Shown: positions 16,895 through 24,733 of the stretch, one piece after another
Position numbering within the stretch: position 1 is the first letter of the stretch
Layout: every line of letters begins with the position of its first letter
Assembly: GCA_017569305.1 (NCBI GenBank)
Contig: CP069418.1
Span: 558,001-622,000 of the forward strand
Direction of reading: 5' to 3'
Length of the DNA: 64,000 nucleotides
Source of the DNA: Clostridiales bacterium FE2011
GTDB taxonomy: Bacteria; Bacillota; Clostridia; Christensenellales; Aristaeellaceae
The notes under the pieces: model-generated
What the model was told of the DNA's origin: nothing
Databases searched by the model: none
The model's input: only the letters and a program-made list of their open reading frames with translations
Program-made: the position numbers and the translations under genes

Positions 16895-18700
16895 TTATTT
16901 TTCGCGGTTCAGGCGGAACGCGACAGAGCGTTCCAGGTACTCCATATACTCGTCGTCCCGGCACATGGTCTTTCCGGCCGAATCAGACAGTTTTGCAACC
17001 GCACGCCCGTTCACCGTCTGCAGCTTGATGACTATATTCAGCGCTTCCTCGCTGGTATCGTTGGAGCAGAAGGTGCCGATACCGAAGGATACCTTCGCCC
17101 GGTCCTTAAAGTAATCGTACAGCGCCTGGGCCCGGTCAAAATCCAGGCTGTCGCTGAACAGGAGCAGCTTCGTCTTCGGATCCGCCCCGTACTTCTTGTA
17201 ATGGGCGATCATCTTTTCGCCCCACTCATAGGGATCGCCGCTGTCATGGCGCACGCCGGTAAAGTTGTTCACCATGGCCCGGTTGAAGTCCAGCAGGAAC
17301 AGGTCCGTGGTCACGGTATCGGTCAAGGCTGTTCCGTTGTCGCCGCGGTACTCGTCATACCAGTCTTCCAGGGCGTAATGGTTGGTATACGCCAGCGGAA
17401 TGGAGTCAATGCCCTGGTACATCTGTACAAACTCATGGGCATAGGTTCCGATGGGCTTCAGCCCGTATTTCTTTGCCAGCATGACGTTGGAGGTACCCAC
17501 GCAGTTCTTTGTCTCCGTGGCCAGGCGCCGGACCACTTCGTCCTCCCATTCCCGGGAAAGACGGCGGCGGCAGCCGAACTCAGCGAAGCTGAAGGTGTAT
17601 TTTCCGGTCTGGAAGGCTTTGATCTTCTCATCCAGCCGTTCCTCCGCCGACTTCCTCAGTTCATTGTAATCATACTTCAGGCGGAAATAGACTTCATTGA
17701 CGATCTCCAGCAGGTAAATCTCAAACTGCATGGCGGAGAACAGCGGTCCGCGCACAGTAATCTTCAGCGTTCCATCCTTGGTCAGCCGCGTTTCCACATA
17801 ATCCCGGATCGGCCGCCACAGCCGCAGGAATTCCACATAGTCGCTCTTCAGGAAGCGGATGGACCGCAGGTAGTCCAGTTCCTCCTTCGTGAAGGTCAGC
17901 GAACACAGGTGGTCAATCTGGGCGTTGATTTCCTCAAACATCTCAGGAGTAAAAACAATCCCCTCATTCCGGCAGCGGAAATAGTATTCGCCGCTCAGGT
18001 CCGTGTGTTTGTGGAAGATCACCTGGTCCATATTGAACTTGTACAGGTCGGTATCCAGCAGGGAGGTAATGATCGGATCCAGCTTCATTGCGTGCTCTTT
18101 CCGTTCCGTGCCCAGCAGGCCGAGGATTTCACCCGGCACCAGCCCCTCGGGAGTCTCACCGCGGGTAATCAGTTCCCGCACCTGTGTGGAGGAGATATTC
18201 TTTGTTTCCTCCGGTGTTTTCAGCACGGTGACATAGGGCATCAGCTCCGTCAGGAACGCGCTGCCACGGATAATCTCCCCGCAGTCATCTCCTGCCCGCT
18301 CCATGCAGACAATGCCGAATTCCTCAGCAATCTCCCGCACATACTTCCAGTTTGTTTCCAATTCCGTCAGTTTGTCGGAGCCCATCAGCAGGGCTGCGTC
18401 ATACCCTTCTTCTTTCAGGCGGCAAAGGGTCTCATAGGACCGGGGCTGATGGTCCAGCGTCAGCTCATAGTCAGTGACCGCCATCCACGGCCGTTTTTCA
18501 CGGGCCGCCCGGAGCATCGCCAGGCGGGCACGGTCAGAATAGGCATAGTCCTTTCCCTGTTCTTCCCGGATATAAGCCGACCGGGACGGTACAAACACCA
18601 CCGTTTCGCGGCCTGTCTGCTCCAGTGCGTAGCGGGCCAGCTCCAGGTGTGCTGTGGTAGGGGGATTAAATGCTCCGAAAAATGCCAGTGCCTTTTTCAT
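16895..18700 (-). CDS. NadD-PncB fusion: NaMN adenylyltransferase and nicotinate phosphoribosyltransferase
   Basis: A 601-residue protein joining two steps of NAD salvage. Residues 1-204 are a nucleotidylyltransferase (AFFGAFNPPTTAHL near 6-19, ISSTQVRELI near 169-178) that would adenylylate nicotinate mononucleotide. Residues 205-601 match a full-length PncB (LLDTDLYKFNM near 214-224, GVRHDSGDP, FSDSLD, IGTFCSN), which makes NaMN from nicotinate. The order places the later step first in the chain. An internal ATG at 18088 with AAAGAG upstream could give PncB alone. Start overlaps the nadE stop by four bases. Confidence 0.88.
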   Translation of the reverse strand: MKKALAFFGAFNPPTTAHLELARYALEQTGRETVVFVPSRSAYIREEQGKDYAYSDRARLAMLRAAREKRPWMAVTDYELTLDHQPRSYETLCRLKEEGYDAALLMGSDKLTELETNWKYVREIAEEFGIVCMERAGDDCGEIIRGSAFLTELMPYVTVLKTPEETKNISSTQVRELITRGETPEGLVPGEILGLLGTERKEHAMKLDPIITSLLDTDLYKFNMDQVIFHKHTDLSGEYYFRCRNEGIVFTPEMFEEINAQIDHLCSLTFTKEELDYLRSIRFLKSDYVEFLRLWRPIRDYVETRLTKDGTLKITVRGPLFSAMQFEIYLLEIVNEVYFRLKYDYNELRKSAEERLDEKIKAFQTGKYTFSFAEFGCRRRLSREWEDEVVRRLATETKNCVGTSNVMLAKKYGLKPIGTYAHEFVQMYQGIDSIPLAYTNHYALEDWYDEYRGDNGTALTDTVTTDLFLLDFNRAMVNNFTGVRHDSGDPYEWGEKMIAHYKKYGADPKTKLLLFSDSLDFDRAQALYDYFKDRAKVSFGIGTFCSNDTSEEALNIVIKLQTVNGRAVAKLSDSAGKTMCRDDEYMEYLERSVAFRLNREK

Positions 18701-19485
18701 TGTTCTCCGTCCTTTCCGAAGGGGTCCAGGATCAGCGGCATCCGCCGCTTGTGCATGTTGGCCGCTTCCCTTCTGCGGATTTTTTCATCGATTTCCGGAT
18801 TGCCGCAGGTACCTTCCCGCAGGTAGAGGTGGATATCCGCGTACTTCAGTCCCATGTTTTCCTCGTCGCTCTTGCCGCTCAGGCCGTCGCTGGGCGTCTT
18901 TTCCACCAGCTCCCGCGGCAGCTCCGCCATGGTCTTGCCGACCTCAACCACCTCAACGCTGGTCAGTTTTCCCAGCACGGCAAAGTCGCAGGAGGTATCG
19001 CCGTCCTTGGTGCAGTAGCCGGTTGTAGCCTCGCTCAGGTTGCCTGTGCCCGCCAGTCTGGCATCCAGGGCCTGGGCGATATAGCGCAGCGTTGTCATCC
19101 GCAGGCGCGGTCCCACATTGATATCTGCCGCCCGGCTGTAAGCCACAGAAAATTCTCCTTCCGCCGCCACAGATCCGTTCTGGTCGGTCACTTCCTTCAG
19201 GGCTTTATGCATCGCCCCGATATTCACTGTCCGCTGCTGAATACCCAGTGATTCGCAGACTTTCCGGCTGTCGCTGATATCCTTCTGTTCCCCGTCTGGC
19301 AGCATCACACCATATACGTTTTCCTTGCCCAGTGCCCGGGCGCACAGCGCCGCGGTCACCGTGGAATCCTTGCCGCCGGAAATGCCGATCACCACGCGGC
19401 TGAAGCCTTGCCGCTCCGCCGTTTCCCGGATCAGCTCCACCAGCCGGTCCCGTACTTTTTCCGCGTTAAACTCATAAGCTTTCAT
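18697..19485 (-). CDS. nadE: NAD synthase, ammonia-dependent type
   Basis: A 262-residue enzyme that amidates nicotinate adenine dinucleotide to NAD. The ATP-pyrophosphatase P-loop ISGGKDST lies at residues 34-41 and TGNLSEATTGYCTKDGD near 140-156. There is no N-terminal nitrilase domain, so it should use free ammonia. GGAGG lies nine bases before the ATG. It sits between the PncA-like gene and the NadD-PncB fusion, so this operon covers nicotinamide or nicotinate to NAD. Confidence 0.93.
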   Translation of the reverse strand: MKAYEFNAEKVRDRLVELIRETAERQGFSRVVIGISGGKDSTVTAALCARALGKENVYGVMLPDGEQKDISDSRKVCESLGIQQRTVNIGAMHKALKEVTDQNGSVAAEGEFSVAYSRAADINVGPRLRMTTLRYIAQALDARLAGTGNLSEATTGYCTKDGDTSCDFAVLGKLTSVEVVEVGKTMAELPRELVEKTPSDGLSGKSDEENMGLKYADIHLYLREGTCGNPEIDEKIRRREAANMHKRRMPLILDPFGKDGEQ

Positions 19486-19509
19486 ATATCGGTTCCTCCT
19501 TGAGGTTGA

Positions 19510-20046
19510 TTACAGGATATCGATCTGGCAGCTTGCCATGGTTTCCAGCGCCGCCTTGTGCTTCTCCGGCGTCACACCGGCGCAGCAGCCGCTGCTGACC
19601 TGGATCGTTGCTTCCGGGAATGCTGCCTTCAGCAGCAATGCGTTGGAAACCACACAGATGTCCGTGCAAAGACCAATCAGCTCAATTGTCGCGCCTTTTC
19701 CGTCCCCGATCTTTTCCCGGATCAGTTCCGGCAGGCGGATGCTGCCGAAAGTGGGTTTCTCCACCAGGATACAGTCTCCAAGCGCTTCCCGGATGACCGG
19801 ATTCAGCTGCCAGCCTTCTGTCTCCCGGATACAGTGTGCCACCGGGAGCCGCTTTCCTTCCTGTGTTTCAGCGTAGTTTTCTTCATGAGTATCCAGGGTG
19901 GCAAAGATTTCCGCTCCGTCTTCCCGCCATTCCCTGATCCTTGCTGCCGCGGCGGGTACAATCGCTTCCGCTTCCTTTGTGCCCAGGGCGCCGTCTATAA
20001 AGTCATTCTGCAGGTCCACTGCAACCAGTATCTTTCTGTCTTTCAT
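19510..20046 (-). CDS. isochorismatase-fold hydrolase, likely nicotinamidase
   Basis: A 178-residue cysteine hydrolase. Catalytic Asp lies in VAVDLQNDF (residue 10), a Lys in VEKPTFGS near 95, and the nucleophile Cys in GLCTDICV near 128-130. The operon makes a nicotinamidase (PncA) role likely, feeding nicotinate to the PncB half of the neighbour. The fold also includes other amidases, so substrate is inferred from context. It lies four bases after the regulator gene, with GGGAG before its ATG. Confidence 0.82.
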   Translation of the reverse strand: MKDRKILVAVDLQNDFIDGALGTKEAEAIVPAAAARIREWREDGAEIFATLDTHEENYAETQEGKRLPVAHCIRETEGWQLNPVIREALGDCILVEKPTFGSIRLPELIREKIGDGKGATIELIGLCTDICVVSNALLLKAAFPEATIQVSSGCCAGVTPEKHKAALETMASCQIDIL

Positions 20047-20050
20047 GGTT

Positions 20051-20764
20051 TTATTCTCCCTTCAGTTGGTAAAGCAGGGACGGCCGTCCTCTGCTCTTCC
20101 TGCCTTCCCGGTCTGTCAGTGTCATCTTTCCGGTATCTTCATACCGGGCTTTGATCGTACGGCGGAAATTGCTTTTGTCCAGCTGCTTTCCCAGTACCGC
20201 TTCAAACACGGTCTGCAGTTCTCCCAGGGAAAACGCGTTCCGGTCATTCAGGAACCGGAATCCGACCTCGGTGTAGTCAATCTTGCCCTGCAGGCGCTGT
20301 ACGCCCGTCCCGATAATCCGTCCGTGGTCGAAAGCCAGGTCTCCGCCGGTCAGGATTGTTCCGTCCGTTCCTTTCAGCCGCAGCCAGTCCGCTTCTCCGG
20401 ATATTTCAAACCGGCTGAAGGGAATCCGTGCTTCCTCAAACAGTGTTTCCAGCCTGTTCCAGGGGATAATCACCAGGTAGGCGGTGGAGATCACCCGGCC
20501 CCGGGGATCCCGGTTAACTTCTGAGAAGGTGTAAAGTTGTTCCAGGAACGCGTCCTTTACCGGCAGCATCTCCTCCAGCAGTTTATGGACCGTTGTCTCT
20601 GCTGATTCGTCCAGCCCGACAAACCGTCCCGGCAGAGCCCACTGTCCGGCATAGGGTTTATCTTTCCTCTGGGACAGCAGCAGGTTCAGCTTCCCTTCCC
20701 GCACGGTGAGGATCATCATATCCACCGTCACATACAGCTGACCCTCTTTCAGTGAATCATGCAT
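20051..20764 (-). CDS. nrtR: NrtR-like Nudix transcriptional regulator of NAD metabolism
   Basis: A 237-residue protein with an N-terminal Nudix-like domain and a C-terminal winged helix (FSLGELQTVFEAVLGKQLDKS, then RPSLLYQL). The Nudix box is degenerate: GRFVGLDESAETTVHKLLEEM lacks the Arg-Glu pair, as in NrtR repressors that sense ADP-ribose rather than hydrolyse it. It heads the NAD salvage operon. I take the ATG at 20764, with GGAG eight bases upstream; the ATG at 20770 is too close to that site. Confidence 0.85.
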   Translation of the reverse strand: MHDSLKEGQLYVTVDMMILTVREGKLNLLLSQRKDKPYAGQWALPGRFVGLDESAETTVHKLLEEMLPVKDAFLEQLYTFSEVNRDPRGRVISTAYLVIIPWNRLETLFEEARIPFSRFEISGEADWLRLKGTDGTILTGGDLAFDHGRIIGTGVQRLQGKIDYTEVGFRFLNDRNAFSLGELQTVFEAVLGKQLDKSNFRRTIKARYEDTGKMTLTDREGRKSRGRPSLLYQLKGE

Positions 20765-20791
20765 CCTCATCTCTCCTTTATGGTCTGTTTG

Positions 20792-20856
20792 ACTATAATT
20801 AAAATATACACCTTTGCTGTATTTGTCAAGTATTTTTTGTCATTTTTACTATAATT
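20792..20856 (-). promoter_or_regulatory. promoter of the NAD operon with flanking direct repeats
   Basis: On the minus strand TTGACA (20824-20829) and TATTTT (20801-20806) are 17 bases apart. The nonamer ACTATAATT occurs at 20792-20800 and 20848-20856, one on each side of the promoter. They are candidate sites for the NrtR-like regulator, although known NrtR sites are palindromic. Confidence 0.5.
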
Positions 20857-20873
20857 CTTTGAGAGTGCAAAAA

Positions 20874-20893
20874 AACAGGCCTTGCGGCCTGTT
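20874..20893 (-). terminator. terminator of the 20913 gene
   Basis: AACAGGCC and GGCCTGTT form a perfect 8-bp stem around TTGC, with a T run next to it on the minus strand. Confidence 0.8.
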
Positions 20894-20912
20894 GGTATAT
20901 AAGGTTTCCGGC

Positions 20913-22322
20913 TCACTGGATCGTGGTGTCCGGTCTGCAGGAGAAGGATTCAATCCGGAGATCCGGGCTGATCCTCACCACAACGGTCACGACGCTGCTG
21001 TTTTCATCCTGCGTTTTCCCGGTGTACTGTGCGTATACATGGTCGTACCGTTTATACAGCCAGTCCGTTTTCAGTTCCTTCAGGCTTTTCGACAGGTCCG
21101 GATTCACTCCCTGGATAAAGGAGTTCACGAACTCCAGGGCTTGTTCATCCATTTCTTTGTCCGGTTCCGGATTGTAGGTAAACTGATCCTCAGAACCGTT
21201 CTGCCATTCGGAGCTTGCCGGGATCATTTCCGTCAGCTTTTCATCTGCGGAAATCAGGAAGGTCTCTTCCCATCCTTCCGCGCCTCCGAAACTGACTTCA
21301 TATCCTTCCTCTGCTTTGTTGTAGTATGCCATGTAGACGATCGTGTTCTTGTCAAAGCCTGCGCTGGTCAGGGTATTCAGTGCCTGCAGTTCAGGTCCGT
21401 TCAGGTCTGAGTCGTCAAAAAATCTCGGTTCTGCGGCTGCCATTTCATACTCTGAAACAACGCCGTAATCATCCGGTGCAAACCGCTTCACGGTCGTTTT
21501 ATCCACGTCTTTCACGTTCACCTGGAATGAGACATCCACCTGCCGCATGCCTTCCCCGTCGTTTTCCACGTTCAGGGCAATATCGCCTTCCAGGTATTGC
21601 ATAACACCGTTCCCGTACCGTTTTAGCGTAACAGACGCTTCCTTCAGTGATACAGTCCGGGCGGTGTAAAGAATGCCGCGGGTGACCGTTTCATAATCAT
21701 CGATTCTCGCGCTATTCTCCATGGAATAGCAGTCGAAGTCCTCATCAAAGTACCGTCTTCCCGCAAACTGGAAGATATTGTTCACCATGGCATTGAACAG
21801 ATCCGGTACATTGTCCTTCAGCTCAAAGCGAATGTCGCCTTCCCGTGTTTCCGTCACGGCATCGGCACCCAGGAACAGGTCTGCCTGACCCACCAGGGCC
21901 CTGCCCAGGCCGATCAGCTGTTCTGTCTCGAGGGAATTGCGGAGCAGCGAGGTATGCTCTGCCGTTCCGCCTGTTCTGTAAACACCGGGAGTAACGGCCT
22001 CCATCAGGTAGAGCGCAGTACCGTCTGTAACAATGGTATAACCGTTCTTCTGGACCGTTCCGTCCCGTTTGGGGCCTCTGAGCGACAGTTCCCTGAAGGT
22101 CCGGTTTCCGTCCTGCTTCAGGGTGATCTTTGCGGTTTTGAACCACACCCCGTCCAGGGAGAATTTCGCCGTGCCGGTCAGTGTGATGTTGTCCGTATGG
22201 AACAGTGTCTGCACAAGGGAATCATACAGTTGCGTCGCAGGGCTGCTGTTCTCCGCCATTACGGAAATGCAGACAAACAGCACCAGCATCAATGCGGTCA
22301 GGCTTATGAGCAGTTTTTTCAT
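20913..22322 (-). CDS. secreted protein of unknown function
   Basis: A 469-residue protein with a signal peptide (MKKLLISLTALMLVLFVCISVMA, cleavage before ENS). The mature part is acidic and beta-rich, with repeated patterns such as NGYTIVTDGTALYLME (near 92-107), reminiscent of lipoprotein-like domains that sense or carry lipids. No motif is diagnostic. AGGAG lies eight bases before the ATG. It follows the YczE-like gene by three bases, so the two are cotranscribed. Confidence 0.75.
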   Translation of the reverse strand: MKKLLISLTALMLVLFVCISVMAENSSPATQLYDSLVQTLFHTDNITLTGTAKFSLDGVWFKTAKITLKQDGNRTFRELSLRGPKRDGTVQKNGYTIVTDGTALYLMEAVTPGVYRTGGTAEHTSLLRNSLETEQLIGLGRALVGQADLFLGADAVTETREGDIRFELKDNVPDLFNAMVNNIFQFAGRRYFDEDFDCYSMENSARIDDYETVTRGILYTARTVSLKEASVTLKRYGNGVMQYLEGDIALNVENDGEGMRQVDVSFQVNVKDVDKTTVKRFAPDDYGVVSEYEMAAAEPRFFDDSDLNGPELQALNTLTSAGFDKNTIVYMAYYNKAEEGYEVSFGGAEGWEETFLISADEKLTEMIPASSEWQNGSEDQFTYNPEPDKEMDEQALEFVNSFIQGVNPDLSKSLKELKTDWLYKRYDHVYAQYTGKTQDENSSVVTVVVRISPDLRIESFSCRPDTTIQ

Positions 22323-22325
22323 TTT

Positions 22326-22991
22326 TCATACTCCTTCTGTTCGTGAGGAAACAAGAATCCGTATTGTGTTCAGTGCGTCCCTGTGCCGGATCTGCCGGGG
22401 TTCAAACTTCAGCAGGTTATACACCAGCTGCATCACAATGCCGGCACCGAAGGTGCTGATCAGCGTTCCGATACCGATCGGTCCGCCAAGCAGCCAGCCG
22501 GTCAGCAGTACCGCTGCCCAGAGCATAACTTCCACAATGCCGATCGGCACCTTCGGAAGCCTTTTGCCCAGGCCGACCAGCAGGGAATCCCGCGGTCCGC
22601 AGCACTGTTCCCCCTTCATATAGATCCACATACCCAGGGCCATAAACACAAAACCGGTAAGCATGATCAGAATGCCAAGCCAGGTGTTCTTATTTTCCGC
22701 CAGGGGATTCAGGTCGTTGAACATCTGCACAAAATTGCCGGTCAGCAGCGCGTCAATAATAGTTCCGAAACCGATCCGCTCCTTCAGCAGCAGGTCGATT
22801 CCCAGGATAATCAGCGCCATAACCGTCATGGAAAGGCCGTAATTCAGCGGTGTATGCTTCGCAATTCCCATTCCGAGACAGTCCCAGGGAGCCAGTCCGA
22901 TATTGGCAAAGATCGTCAGATGAACGCCAAAGGCAAACACCAGCAGGCCGAGTATGATTCTTCCCCACTGTACAACAATCTTTTTCCGCAT
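22326..22991 (-). CDS. YczE/YitT-like membrane protein
   Basis: A 221-residue protein with five or six hydrophobic helices. The N-terminus (GRIILGLLVFAFGVHLTIFANIGLAPWDCLGMGI) and the middle CCGPRDSLLVGL match the YczE/YyaS group, members of the wider YitT-like family. Function is not established; roles in export of small compounds have been suggested for relatives. The ribosome site GGGAGAG lies directly after a hairpin. Cotranscribed with the secreted protein downstream. Confidence 0.8.
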   Translation of the reverse strand: MRKKIVVQWGRIILGLLVFAFGVHLTIFANIGLAPWDCLGMGIAKHTPLNYGLSMTVMALIILGIDLLLKERIGFGTIIDALLTGNFVQMFNDLNPLAENKNTWLGILIMLTGFVFMALGMWIYMKGEQCCGPRDSLLVGLGKRLPKVPIGIVEVMLWAAVLLTGWLLGGPIGIGTLISTFGAGIVMQLVYNLLKFEPRQIRHRDALNTIRILVSSRTEGV

Positions 22992-23005
22992 ATCGTTCTC
23001 TCTCC

Positions 23006-23033
23006 CTGTATCCCGAATACAGCGAGCATTATA
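23006..23033 (-). promoter_or_regulatory. -10 element and 5'-terminal hairpin of the yczE-like gene
   Basis: On the minus strand TATAAT (23028-23033) is followed within five bases by CTGTAT/ATACAG (23006-23022), which ends at the GGGAGAG ribosome site. The hairpin would sit at the very start of the transcript. No good -35 is visible. Confidence 0.5.
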
Positions 23034-23109
23034 TCACACCCTCGCCTCCTCTGCCTATCCCGCTTCTGATCATATATATAATGCTTTATCTGCCGATTTT
23101 ATTCCCTGC

Positions 23110-23200
23110 CGTGCAGCGGCAACTCTTCACTTTTCACTCATCACTATTCACTTATTACCCTTTACCCAATGTACACACCAGCCCAAAACACTATCATCAC
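23110..23200. repeat. TCACTCA-type heptad tract
   Basis: Units CAACTCT, TCACTTT, TCACTCA, TCACTAT, TCACTTA, TTACCCT, TTACCCA run in phase from 23110. A degenerate stretch ending in AGCCCAAAACACTATCAT follows. The last part is shared with 14041-14054. A hairpin GCCG/CGGC lies at the left edge near 23098-23110. Confidence 0.8.
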
Positions 23201-23312
23201 TTTTGACGAAGTCAAAAATATCATATTCGCCTTTAGGTGAATCTATCATATTTGCATTAAGCAAATATATCATGTTGCGCAGCAACATATCATTCTTTTG
23301 CGAAGCAAAAGA
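23201..23312. repeat. array of five unlike hairpins with NTATCAT spacers
   Basis: Five small inverted repeats follow one another: 23201-23217 (TTTTGAC), 23225-23242 (ATTCGCC), 23250-23266 (ATTTGC), 23274-23286 (GTTGC), 23294-23312 (TCTTTTGC). Loops are three to five bases. The four spacers are each seven bases: ATATCAT, CTATCAT, ATATCAT, ATATCAT. Stem sequences are unrelated, while spacer and size are conserved. It lies in the 393-base gap 22992-23384, with heptads on both sides and no coding. Not a CRISPR: units are about 24-25 bases and the constant part is only the spacer. Confidence 0.85.
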
Positions 23313-23366
23313 CTATTCCTTTTCATCGAAGAAACCGCTTCCCTCCGGAAGCGGGTTCCTCTACCA

Positions 23367-23400
23367 TTTTTAAGTTTTAAGTTTTCAGTTTTCAGTATTA
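23367..23400. repeat. TTTTAAG-type heptad tract overlapping a gene end
   Basis: Heptads TTTTAAG, TTTTAAG, TTTTCAG, TTTTCAG, then TATT. The minus-strand reading supplies the last codons (Asn-Thr-Glu-Asn) and the TGA stop of the alpha/beta hydrolase gene. A hairpin with a 9-base stem (AACCGCTTC type) lies at 23334-23357 just outside. Confidence 0.8.
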
Positions 23401-24485
23401 ATTTTGTTAGACAAACTGCTGTCATAAAATTCCAGCAGTTTGTCTAACAGCTCCCTATTCAGCCTGTTTTCCCAGTATTTCTTCACGTCCACATTCACCT
23501 GGTAATACTTTTCCCGATCCTTTTCCAGCCGTTCAGCGTTAGCCTTGTCATTATAATCATAGTCCAGGGTTTCCAGCCATTGCTGGTAAGCTTCATCCGT
23601 TTCTGTCACATAGGGCGTAGCCTCATGGAAGTACCTGTGTCCCTTATCTTCATAGCAGATAAAGGAGAAACGCGGATCATCCTTATGGTTCCTGTAATAG
23701 ATGTCATATCCAATCTCAGTCGGTACCACTTTGTCGTCCATACTGTGGACAATCATAATCCGGGCGTCGGTATTGTTGAAGCCGTCTTCAGCTGTGATGG
23801 TGGAATACTTCCCGAATTTAATATAATCATGCAGTCTCAGGAAAGGCAGCGTCAGGTAAACCGCCGGCCCCGCGATGGCCTTTCCTTCAGAAATGAATAT
23901 GCCCAGTGAATCATTGTAGCCGGAGCAGGCGACTACTGCTTCCACCTCGGGATGAAGCGTCAGCACAGCGCTCACGCAGTATCCGCCCCAGCTGTGGCCG
24001 AACAGTGCAATGGGAAGCTGCGGGAAATTTCCGCTTTCTTCCACAAATGATATCGCGTATGACAGGTCAATCATGCCCTGCGGCAGTCCCCGCGTGGATT
24101 CGCCTTCGCTTTCTTCACTACCAGTAGCGTCAAAAGCAAATACATAATAGCCGTGCTTCGCGAAATAATCCGCGCAGTTCATATAATAGCTCTGTCCGCC
24201 GCCGTACCCGTGGGCAAAGATAATAATACCTTTCTGGTCTGACCCTGAAGAGTACAGATACCCTGTCAGTTTCTGTCCTTTATCAGAAGGAAAGATATAC
24301 TGTGTCCGTTCAAGTCCGTCATAGAACTCTGCGCGCTGCCTTGTCAGCTTATCGGTTTCGTAGCGCCTGCCAAAGAAGCGGCTGCATTCCACTTCCGTCA
24401 GGATCCAGGCGCCCGCAATCACCAGGACCAGTACACAGGCCAGGATAATCAGGATCTTTTTCCTGACAGGCATCTTTTTCTTCAC
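23385..24485 (-). CDS. membrane-anchored alpha/beta hydrolase
   Basis: A 366-residue serine hydrolase with an N-terminal membrane helix (about 10-30). The oxyanion-region motif HGYGGG is near residue 120, nucleophile Ser in GHSWGG near 183-188, Asp in MDDKVVP and His in DKGHRYF. Substrate unknown. I choose the GTG at 24485, with AAGGAG nine bases upstream; ATG at 24473 is the alternative. The last four residues come from repeat DNA, and the segment before them spans a 15-base perfect inverted repeat (23407-23447). Confidence 0.85.
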   Translation of the reverse strand: MKKKMPVRKKILIILACVLVLVIAGAWILTEVECSRFFGRRYETDKLTRQRAEFYDGLERTQYIFPSDKGQKLTGYLYSSGSDQKGIIIFAHGYGGGQSYYMNCADYFAKHGYYVFAFDATGSEESEGESTRGLPQGMIDLSYAISFVEESGNFPQLPIALFGHSWGGYCVSAVLTLHPEVEAVVACSGYNDSLGIFISEGKAIAGPAVYLTLPFLRLHDYIKFGKYSTITAEDGFNNTDARIMIVHSMDDKVVPTEIGYDIYYRNHKDDPRFSFICYEDKGHRYFHEATPYVTETDEAYQQWLETLDYDYNDKANAERLEKDREKYYQVNVDVKKYWENRLNRELLDKLLEFYDSSLSNKINTEN

Positions 24486-24660
24486 CCCATACAGCTCCTT
24501 CCCTGTATTTGGTCCTCTGTCTTGTGTCTTTGTCTTCTGTTTTGCGCTTTGTATTGTTTGAATTATACCATAAAACCCGGTATTCTTATGTGACTTCATC
24601 TCACTCGTTGCGTAATAACATGTAAAAGTACTGCATTTCATTGTTTCTTTATGGTATTTT

Positions 24661-24689
24661 TTGACGGGACACAAAGAACTTGGTATGAT
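24661..24689 (+). promoter_or_regulatory. promoter of the ComB-like operon
   Basis: TTGACG (24661-24666), 17 bases, TATGAT (24684-24689) preceded by TGG, an extended -10. The same TGGTATGAT occurs at three other promoters in this window. Confidence 0.75.
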
Positions 24690-24733
24690 GTGTCAAATAA
24701 TCCGTATCGCATGTCGTCAGCGGGGGTGAAAGT

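Noticed and set aside
23201..23312. CRISPR array
   Set aside because: The repeated part is only seven bases and the variable parts are self-complementary and 13-19 bases; no cas genes are in the window.
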